NCBI GenBank assembly: GCA_963930775.1
Contig: OZ005698.1
Location: 682,001 to 746,000, forward strand
Origin: Cliona cf. orientalis
Lineage: Eukaryota > Porifera > Demospongiae > Clionaida > Clionaidae
Reading direction: 5' to 3'
DNA: 64,000 bases
This document shows, in pieces, positions 48,401-64,000 of this stretch. Both the position numbers and the translations under genes were made by a program. Numbering within the stretch: position 1 is the stretch's first letter; every line of letters starts with the position of its first letter. The notes beneath the pieces were generated by a model. It was not told the origin of the DNA, made no database searches, and was given only the letters and a program-made list of their open reading frames with translations.

Positions 48401-49760
48401 TAATAATAATGTCTGCTACATTGGTTTGCTGCCAGTAAAAGTTGGTCAGGATGCTGAGTCTATTTGCGATAGGACATCAATTGCTATATTTATCATGTAC
48501 CCACACTTGCATATACTAAAAATAGAATTCACCAACACGTACTTTTCATCAGTCTCTGTCGTTTCCAAGGGGTGGGGCCATAGTAACATAGATAGGCTAC
48601 CTTGCGATATTATTGTGGTTGCATACTACAAAGAAGACTTGCAGCAGAGGATACGGTAGTAGGGTTTGTCAATATTGAGCAATTTCTCTCTCTCCCTCCC
48701 TCCCCCTCTCTCTCTCTCTCTCTCTCTCTCATGTTAGCTACATAGTGCTGACGTGGCACGAGCACAACTTCTCCCGAACATGTCGCAATGCACACACTCA
48801 CTCACACTCCACGGCTTGTTTGCAGTGTGTGTTAGGAGGAACCTTACCAGTGCTCACTACCACCACTTGTAAGATACACCGTTCATGCCTTGTCATGTCC
48901 AACGACGTGTATTGAATATCAGTGCTTACGCCAAAATTGGTCAGAATATTACAACGAAAATGGCTGGTTAGCATTAGAGGCTTGCAGGTACGTAGGTCGA
49001 GGTATATATATAGTATAATTATAGAGTTGATAAGTGCAACTTGTGGAGCTGTGACAAAGTCCAAATGCTCTACTAATAGTACATTTGTGATGTCCCATAA
49101 CTGTAACTATACAACAACACTCTTCCCCAGGGTATGTTTCATCCTTCAATTACAGCACCTTGATCTGTTCCATCTCACAAGAAAGTTTCATTAACATAGT
49201 ATCAGCATGCTTACTGTAGAGAAGAAGTTCATCATGAAGTCCCCCTCTCCTTCCAGGGCCTGGAGCGAAGACTCCGTCGGCACAAAGTCATCCTCATACC
49301 TGCCTTGTTGCTGCAAAACGTGTGAAAGAGCGATAAAGAGATAGAAAAACAACCTTTTATCCTCTGATCACAGACAACAACCAATAGTAAATATTATATC
49401 ATACTCCTAATACATACTAAGCTAGACTAAACCATTTAATTGCTAGTCATATCTGCTGCCTGAGGGGCAGGGAAATTGTAATAGTGTGCACTTTTAAACA
49501 TTATGATCTCAAATATGGGCTATAGTCAGCAAGCTACATAGTAAACACATTATTAGTAATTTGTATAGGGGCCTGCCTATCAAAATCGAGATACAACAGA
49601 CTGCCGGCGGTCCCCCAGGCTACGGTACGGTTTGGTTTGGTATAGGGTGGTACTCGAAAGGGCACACAACCTCGTACGGTTTTCGATTGTATATTCAAGC
49701 TGTGATTCGACTTACGACATGCTTTAGCTGCCCGAGTCTGTCCTTCATATCAAACGCCAT
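44408..49760 (-). CDS. syntaxin (Qa-SNARE), copy A
   Basis: Starts [14 protein letters not shown] (ATG 49760); exon 2 is at 49316-49216 and ends FFST. The Habc domain follows: [29 protein letters not shown] (46.4-46.3 kb), [29 protein letters not shown]. Next comes the SNARE motif [43 protein letters not shown] (45.0-44.7 kb), with the zero-layer Gln (EEQGE). A C-terminal membrane anchor rich in Val/Ile (44.5 kb) ends CMGNRCS. The layout and spacing match STX1-4 plasma-membrane syntaxins. Intron positions match copy B next to it, so the two are tandem duplicates. A possible extra exon is at 47686-47742. Introns hold (CT)n tracts and a palindromic transposon. Confidence 0.92.
44638..44659. repeat. 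poly-C run (22 bp)
   Basis: Twenty-two consecutive C residues in a syntaxin A intron. The length may be unreliable in assembly. Confidence 0.9.
44867..44939. repeat. (GA)n microsatellite
   Basis: A perfect GA tract. In the coding direction it is (CT)n ending about 10 bp before the acceptor of the exon encoding ELHDMFYDM of syntaxin A. Confidence 0.95.
47686..47742 (-). other. possible alternative exon of syntaxin A
   Basis: Reads [19 protein letters not shown] from an ATG at 47742 to a GTAAGT donor at 47685. The donor is phase 0, the same as the acceptor of the next exon (VDELTKM). The annotated splice from FFST to VDELTKM does not need it. It could be an alternative start or cassette exon, or chance. 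Confidence 0.3.
48019..48104. mobile_element. palindromic mini-transposon with 9-bp target duplication
   Basis: 86 bp. Two 36-bp perfect inverted arms (TAGCCTCGTCCCCAGGCACC at the left end) surround a short loop. It is flanked by ACCAATGGC at 48010-48018 and 48105-48113, a perfect 9-bp duplication. Nine-bp duplications are typical of Mutator-like transposons. Lies in a syntaxin A intron. Confidence 0.85.
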
Positions 49761-50112
49761 GATCGCTCCCTCGATCCCTTACAACCAGCCTTCTCTCCCT
49801 CTCTCTCACTTCGGCGATCGAAGACACCGCACCCTCTCTCTAGCTCAAGCTCACGATCGAGATCACGCAGGCCCTACCTAACTTACGTCATAGCGTAATA
49901 GTTGACCTTTGCACTCAACCATATTGCATATTCTCGGAAATCTCCGTAAAACATATCCAGACACAAAAACGAGATAAAACACTGGCAATAAAAGAATGAT
50001 TCGTGAGGTAAATAGAGAGTGAATGTCAATGACATCATACATAAAACCTACTATGATTTAGTCCATAAAAATCTATTTACAATACTTCTATGCAAATTTT
50101 ATTACTTAATAT
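49761..50112. promoter_or_regulatory. region between tandem syntaxins
   Basis: 352 bp between the start of syntaxin A and the stop of syntaxin B. It must hold the promoter of A and the 3' end of B. TTTATT at 50098-50103 is a minus-strand AATAAA 10 bp beyond the B stop. Confidence 0.5.
50098..50103 (-). promoter_or_regulatory. AATAAA polyadenylation signal (minus)
   Basis: TTTATT on the plus strand, 10 bp beyond the syntaxin B stop. Confidence 0.4.
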
Positions 50113-51199
50113 TTATACTGGTGACTCCCCTCCACGATTAAGAACAAAATATGCTGCAACTCCAGCAACAATGGCTGCTACAATCAGTATCACAGTGCAG
50201 CAGCTTGTCAATATGCAACAGATGAGCCACTTTTTCTGCAGAGAATAAAATGGTAATGGTCGTCACACTCATAAGTGCATTCTTGAGCTACATAATGCAC
50301 AAGCATGAAGGGACTTACCCTTGTGTTGCTACGGTGGATCACAACTGCTCTGGTGATCTTCTTTTGACCGTGGTACACGTATATGCTTGCATTTTCAACG
50401 TTCCTCTCAATCAAATTGATTAGCTCACCCTGTAATAATGAATCACATAATAATTTTAGCAGTATAATGACAGCTATAGGTATTGGCAGCCAAGTAAATT
50501 TGTACGGTTGGATTATTTATTCACCTGTTCCTCGACGAGAAGAGCCATGTCATAAAACATGTCATGAAGCTCCTGAATATGCAACAGATAGTAAAAGTTT
50601 TGGACAAATTGATGAGTTAATATAGGAGCATACTCTGATGTTGGCCTCTAGCTTGATGATCTCCAAATGCCTTGCCTCCACTTCACCAAGGGCAGCCCGC
50701 TTTTGAGCAGTCTCCAGCATAATCTAGAGAGGGAGAGAGAGAAAGAGAGAGAGAGAGACATACAGCACAATATGACTACTAGTACTTCCATTGATATCAC
50801 TACTGCTGCATGCAACTCACATCTTGAGTGAATATCTGAGGGTCGTCTGACTCTATCATGGCCTCTACTTGATCTTCAGACAAATTCTTACCAGCTATAC
50901 AATCAAGAATGCCATTAATAGCTACATAGCATTGAGCCTACAATTACGAACCGGGCCACTCAGAGACCAATATAAATATGCAAAGATCATAATGCAGTCT
51001 AGCTATTAATTTTATGATCCATAAGGAACTAAACTAACGATTTTTCTAGCTAGCTGTTAGCCAGCTCTCACCATACTGCAGCTGTTTCTGAATTCGCTCC
51101 TTGTTCTTTTCTCGGTACTTCTCCTGTACGTTGTTGTACTCCTCCATCACGTCCTTGAACTTTCTAGTCAGTGTCGAATACTGTGAGTATGAGAGAAAG

Positions 51200-51237
<38 letters not shown>

Positions 51238-53416
51238 CATGTGTGTGTGTTTGTGTGCATGAGTGGGATATCATATTATCATGGCTTGTATTACACAGTC
51301 TTAATTATCTATGCTTGTATGACATTGTGTGTGTGAGGCATATTATGCTCTGAATAAGAATCTTGGTAACTTGATCACTAGAGCAGCTGTATAGATCAAT
51401 GCTTACCACTGATAGACCAAAAAAATAGGTGGTATAATATTATTGCTCATAACTCACAAATTGAGGATAGCAAGTCTCATACCTGAGCTTTCTTGATTCT
51501 GAAGTCAGCGCTGTTTCTATTCGGACCTGTCTCCTCAGAGTCCAGTGAGCTCTTCATCTCTGTATATAATAATAAATATTATACCACAGTAAAAATATAC
51601 TCGATAATGTATATGTATGTACTGGAATGATGCAGGTAATGGGGTACAAATTGTTGCTACATTCTCCAGCATACAGTACATAGTTTAATACCATCAGCAT
51701 CTGTGCACTGAGGCATACAACATCAAAACATCAAATGGCCTGGGGAATTCCATGGGTACTTGAGCTTAAGATAGCACTCCCACTATGTCAACAGGTAGGA
51801 GAGGGGGGGACTCATTGGATAAACCAGTGAGTGATATTATCATGACAGACAGTCAGATAGACTGAGCTCGAGTGTATACACTGAGTGCGTTTATTGATCA
51901 AAATAGTGAATATTAAAAGTAAGCATACATGACACTTGATTGGTGCAACGTACTTTTGAGCTGTCCATGGACTTTGTGCGAGAGTTTCTTGATCTCTGTA
52001 TTCAGTCTCTCATTGTCATCACGACAAGCTGCATATTATAATATGTAGCAGTAAATAAACAGTGAATATGGCATCATAACGCTCGCATTCCATACACTCC
52101 AATAGTGAGATAAATTTAAAACTTAAGGAGTTAGCCTAGGCTATATTGGAACTATTCTCCCTATGATCTGCAGATACCCTTGAAATAGTCTTGTCTATTG
52201 CTGCATTACTAGAAGACAATGCATGGTGCATGTATGTCCCAATTATATTGGTGTTCTCATTGCATAGATGTCATGGCGGGGCTCCACTGTAGGTTTTGGC
52301 AACAGCTAAGCTAACTGTGAAACTTACTTTGGTTTTGAAAGGTGGTCAGGATGGTCGCATGATTGTGCTTAATCCTCTCGATGTGTTTGGAAATCTCGGC
52401 AATGGAGCGGTTGATATCATCTGCCTGTACAAGTGAGAGTACAAAATCAATCTCACACTATAAATTTATGATTGTGATATTAGTAGTACCAATTGTTAAT
52501 CTCGATAGCAAGCAAAGCAAAATTGCTGTACAAGAACTGATATGATATAAAATGGAATGATGCTTATAGGGAAGCACCAATAATAATATTATGACATTGT
52601 GTGAGTTGCGTAGTTGGCACAACTCTCCCTGGCTGGTACCATGAGTGTCACGGTGTGTGTGTGTGTGTACTATCCTTTATGGCATGTGATAACAATAGTA
52701 CAATTGTTTCAAACTCCAGTTAGGAAATCCCGTTCCACGTGTGAACAATGAAGACATTTGTAACATTACAGTAAGTGGGAATCATTGTGACAACAAGGAT
52801 GAGTTGCAGCTACACAATAATCACGAGAAGGGCGGAGTGGATAATCATGGCAATGAATCCAGTATTATATAAATGCATACCACATGATAGTAGGGCTGGA
52901 ATCCCTGCATGTACATAGCTATGTTATGTACTTACACTGTGAAGCACTTGGTTGAGGTCATCCACGCTGCCAGCTTCTCCCTGGTCAGCGTCGTGGCTGC
53001 TGGGGACGGCATCAGCTGGCCGGTACTCACTCCCGCGCTGGAAGAAAAGAGTTAATTGTGAAAATTAATACGGGTGCTACAAATACAGGAGTAGATACTT
53101 CGGTTAGCCAAATACAACAACTTTAATGTAAAGCACAGATAATTTGTAGGATGTACACACTCTGAGCCCCTAGGATATTATTAGCTCAAGCTGCAACCCT
53201 AACAAATCGAAAAATGAATTCGTGGAATGTTGTACCAGAGACTAAACACTACTTTCAAGCCCTCGTGCATCCTACAGTATTAATATTAAATATTATCGTT
53301 ATAGCTTTATCGGATCACCAACGCTCTGAGATAATATGATATACGATTGATAATTACACGGAATCCATACTAACCTGCTTCAGCGCACCGAGCTTGTCCG
53401 TCATAGCGAACGCCAT
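50113..53416 (-). CDS. syntaxin (Qa-SNARE), copy B
   Basis: Starts MAFAMTDKLGALKQ (ATG 53416). The Habc region reads ADDINRSIAEISKHIERIKHNHATIL, DNERLNTEIKKLSHKVHGQL and [11 protein letters not shown]. The next segments are YSTLTRKFKDVMEEYN and AGKNLSEDQVEAMIESDDPQ. The SNARE motif [40 protein letters not shown] has the Gln of the zero layer. A C-terminal transmembrane segment follows, ending NRGGESPV at 50113. It is about 310 residues. It is the tandem neighbour of copy A and shares exon borders, but the N-terminal exon and transmembrane region are diverged, which suggests separate partners or membranes. It is head-to-head with the calpain gene, 368 bp apart. Confidence 0.93.
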
Positions 53417-53784
53417 CTTTCGTCTCCCCGATTTCTGATTTGCAAGAATGATACAGTGAGATCCGATCAGATATCCCTTTTCCTTGACTAGATTTGCACT
53501 GTCAATTGAGCAATTGGCCGGAAGACCCGTTTAGGGTGTGGTACGTGGTGGTTTTAGGGGGTACACAAAAGGCCAATGAGTACGCCATGCGGCTTCCATA
53601 AATCATCTATTGCGCATGCGCAGATAGCGGAAGCACAGCTCATTCAAGCGGCATAAAACCGCATAGGAATTAGCATGCAATTTGTAAGCAGCTAGCTAGC
53701 TAGGGAGGTGCCAAACAAACCGACACAGTTACAGTCCCAGATTTCTTCACAAGGCCGCCTACCTGCTAACTTACTTAGACGATC
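53417..53784. promoter_or_regulatory. head-to-head promoter region (syntaxin B / calpain)
   Basis: 368 bp between divergent start codons. A perfect NRF1 palindrome lies at 53611-53622, roughly central. No coding sequence. Confidence 0.6.
53611..53622. promoter_or_regulatory. NRF1 palindrome TGCGCATGCGCA
   Basis: A perfect 12-bp NRF1 consensus, 163 bp from the calpain ATG and 195 bp from the syntaxin B ATG. A 12-bp match is unlikely by chance in 64 kb. Confidence 0.7.
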
Positions 53785-61907
<8,123 letters not shown>

Positions 61908-62204
61908 AAAAAGATTGACTGTTCCAACTGTCCCATTCCGATTATTTCATTCCCCATTCTCTAGTCTGTAGTATGCTAGTGTAATTTTATCATGACCACA
62001 TGCAGAATCTCTAGCTGATTAGAAACTCTTAGCAATTAATTTTTTATGCAGTGTCATACAATAAAAAATGAATTTCAATTATTCTCTTTACAACAAATTA
62101 TTTTGATTCTTCACACATCTCCAATCCCTAAATTAGTATATACAAAAAATATCAAAATTGACGCTCAATCCCCTTGAATAAGGCACAAGTGGTGGACCTT
62201 CACC
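61908..62204. other. tail-to-tail intergenic region
   Basis: 297 bp between the calpain and BHMT-like stop codons, with an AATAAA at 62060-62065 for the calpain transcript. No coding signal. Confidence 0.6.
62060..62065 (+). promoter_or_regulatory. AATAAA polyadenylation signal
   Basis: A canonical hexamer 153 bp after the calpain stop codon. Confidence 0.55.
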
Positions 62205-63909
62205 TTATTTCAATTTTTCTTCAAGTTCCCTTTTTCTCTTAATTGGATTGATCCCCTCATTGGTCGGATCGTGATACATACTAGCCGGCGGTCTTCGTCC
62301 CAAAGCCTCGGCCATCGCTCTTGTGTAGTTACCGCTGTTGCCGCAGCATAGCCCCATGTACTTTAAACCCAGCTCCTTACATCGCTTTGTAAAGTTCGTG
62401 ACCTCTGCGACGCTCACGTAAAAGGCATCTAATCCATGCGGGTACACAGGGTTGTTGTCGGGGCAACACTTGTCCGTCAGCTCGAAGAAAGTCGGCTCCT
62501 GCTTTGTCGTTCGAAACATCACCGGTAGAGCGCAGAGCTTCTCGGGAAGAACGCCGTCTTTCACGACATCTTCGACGATTTCTAGCATCTGTTCCGGCCC
62601 TCGGGCACAGTTTGGACCAGTCACCGTGGCTCCTTTATCGATCAGCGTCTGGAATGCTTGGGCTAAGGGGACTCCGTCCAGCGTCCGTAGTTTGCCGTCC
62701 GGGGGTTTAAGATCTGGAGTGGGTATAGACATTGTGACGACGGCTGGGAGACCGAACGACTGTATCACCTCCAGGGCGATCTCCGCCTCTCGGAGGTAGC
62801 TGATCGTCTCGGCGATGATGTAATCTGCTCCTTCCTCCTTTGACCAACGAACCTGTAACAAAAAAATCATAGTGTCAATTAGCTGAGCTTAATTAGTGAA
62901 TGTTTATATCTTTTAGCTATTTCTTGCAGTTGAGCCCCTCAAAAAGGTTATTCTTGAACCATGACACCATAAATCCCAGCTTCAGTGCATGATGTACCCC
63001 TGTATGAAAATTGATTAGGACATCCCCTTCAACCAAGACAGCTGTTAAAGAGACTAATTAGTTTCTCACTGACCTGTTCCTCGAACATGGCCCTTATTCT
63101 CTCCTCGACCTCTGGACTATTCTCTACGTATATGTTTGTGTTGCTGACTCCGCCCGCCATTAGTGTGTCGGTGTCGTCGGCAACTTCACGGGCTATCTTC
63201 AGGGCGATCCGGTTGATCCGTTCGAGGTCTTGTTCACGACCAATCTGTCGCATCTTCTCACGATGGGTGTAGTACTGTCAATGCATGTGTGGATATCATG
63301 ATGCATGATAATGTAATGCTATAGTTAGCCTTGAACCCAGGCTCACCCCGAAAGCGAGCCTAGGTTTGAGGGCTACATATTATGCTATACCGGTAATAGT
63401 CATAGGCCCTCCTATTTCTGCACATCTAGATGTACAGTATTATATATATCACCAACATATGCTGCTATAGCTACATGGTCACGATTGTATATCAGGTACC
63501 GGTATTTGGATAAACATAGATCATATAGACTACACAGATCTATGGGGTAAATTAGTGTGCGAGCACACACGTACGTGGCAACTGCAAAATCATGCGAGCA
63601 TACATTTGAGGTATAATTATAATTATACTCTTGTTTTGAGGTAGATAATGACAATATGCCTATGATTATGGGATACTAAATACTGGTATTAATATATATC
63701 TCACCTGGAATGCTTCAGATACATCCGTCCCAGCATGTACAAACTCATAGTGGACGTTCCTGAGGACTTCAGGCTGCTCCAGGATGAACTCTGGTACCCA
63801 GACCCCGTGCGCTATGTAGCCCTGCCTCGCGAGGGCCAGCAGGTAACCTTCGGCACAGAGAACATACTCACCAGCTGCCAACCTCTCCTCAAGACCGCGA
63901 CTAGCACCT
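62205..63909 (-). CDS. BHMT: betaine-homocysteine S-methyltransferase-like, 3' part
   Basis: Three exons in the window (about 63909-63706, 63273-63076, 62852-62205); the gene continues beyond 64000. The first gives GASRGLEERLAAGEYVLC. The next gives MRQIGREQDLERINRIALKI and LMAGGVSNTN. The third gives ADYIIAETISYLREAEIALE, GPNCARGP (zinc-ligand Cys), AFYVSVAEVTNF, and GLCCGNSGNYTRAMAE (the adjacent CC zinc ligands), ending KRELEEKLK. Human BHMT carries the same three zinc cysteines (GVNC, GGCCG). The enzyme transfers a methyl from betaine or a related donor to homocysteine. It lacks the last oligomerisation arm typical of human BHMT. Assignment to BHMT versus another homocysteine-methyltransferase subfamily is not certain. 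Confidence 0.87.
63325..63374. repeat. short hairpin TAGCCTTGAACCCAGG
   Basis: TAGCCTTGAACCCAGGCTC is followed after a short loop by GAGCCTAGGTTTGAGGGCTA, an imperfect inverted repeat in an intron of the BHMT-like gene. No clear target duplication. Confidence 0.5.
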
Positions 63910-64000
63910 GATGGAATTTAAAAGTCAGCTAGGGCTGTGAATTTTGTGATTCAGCAGATAATGAAATTAAGTCAACTTAATTAAGGCCCACCCACTTAGG

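Noticed and set aside
48369..48659. 96-codon ORF in a syntaxin A intron, plus strand
   Set aside because: Opposite to the gene, no domain, no start context; treated as chance.

Overview
This is an intron-rich eukaryotic nuclear window carrying a dense set of animal genes. The gene content (FET-family RNA-binding protein, CaMKK, MTMR3/4, CARP-type RNF34/RFFL, classical penta-EF-hand calpain, syntaxins) is metazoan. The compact spacing, small introns, AT-rich non-coding DNA, abundant TACATG-type simple repeats and many tiny palindromic transposons suggest an early-branching invertebrate. A demosponge is my best guess, but this is inference because no marker sequence was available to prove it.

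Layout: (1) 117-4863 (+) 3' part of an HFM1/MER3 meiotic helicase; (2) 5094-8115 (-) a secreted peptidase-C45/acyltransferase-like Ntn hydrolase; (3) 8437-9630 (+) a C6orf120/UPF0669 homologue with two alternative, duplicated last exons; (4) 10867-about 23.5 kb (-) a Ca2+/calmodulin-dependent protein kinase kinase with large repeat-filled introns; (5) 24173-29011 (+) a FUS/EWS/TAF15-type protein; (6) 29348-30857 (+) an RNF34/RFFL ubiquitin ligase; (7) 31398-38926 (-) an MTMR3/4 phosphoinositide phosphatase with FYVE domain; (8) 39423-40811 (+) VPS29; (9) 41002-42708 (-) CENP-O; (10) 42852-43884 (+) IFT22; (11) 44408-49760 and 50113-53416 (-) two tandem syntaxins; (12) 53785-61907 (+) a classical calpain; (13) 62205-about 63909 (-) the 3' part of a BHMT-like methyltransferase that runs off the window.

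Most genes alternate in strand, giving head-to-head pairs with short shared promoters (143-610 bp) and tail-to-tail pairs with short shared 3' regions. Several head-to-head promoters carry recognisable sites: a perfect NRF1 palindrome (syntaxin/calpain), an E2F site plus a CHR-like element (CENP-O/IFT22), and a CRE and an E-box (MTMR/VPS29). The genes are housekeeping, trafficking, signalling and cell-cycle functions and do not form one pathway. Endosomal trafficking is represented several times (MTMR3/4, VPS29, RNF34/RFFL, syntaxins).

I saw no rRNA, tRNA, CRISPR array or prokaryote-type defence cluster. The most interesting observations are the duplicated terminal exons of the C6orf120 homologue, small palindromic transposons (one type with 9-bp target duplications, another with TA duplications), one such element sitting a few bases from a calpain splice donor, a possible alternative coding exon in a syntaxin, and a recurrent placement of (CT)n tracts just before 3' splice sites. 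All exon joins were worked out by eye from splice signals and homology and are approximate at the level of single exons.
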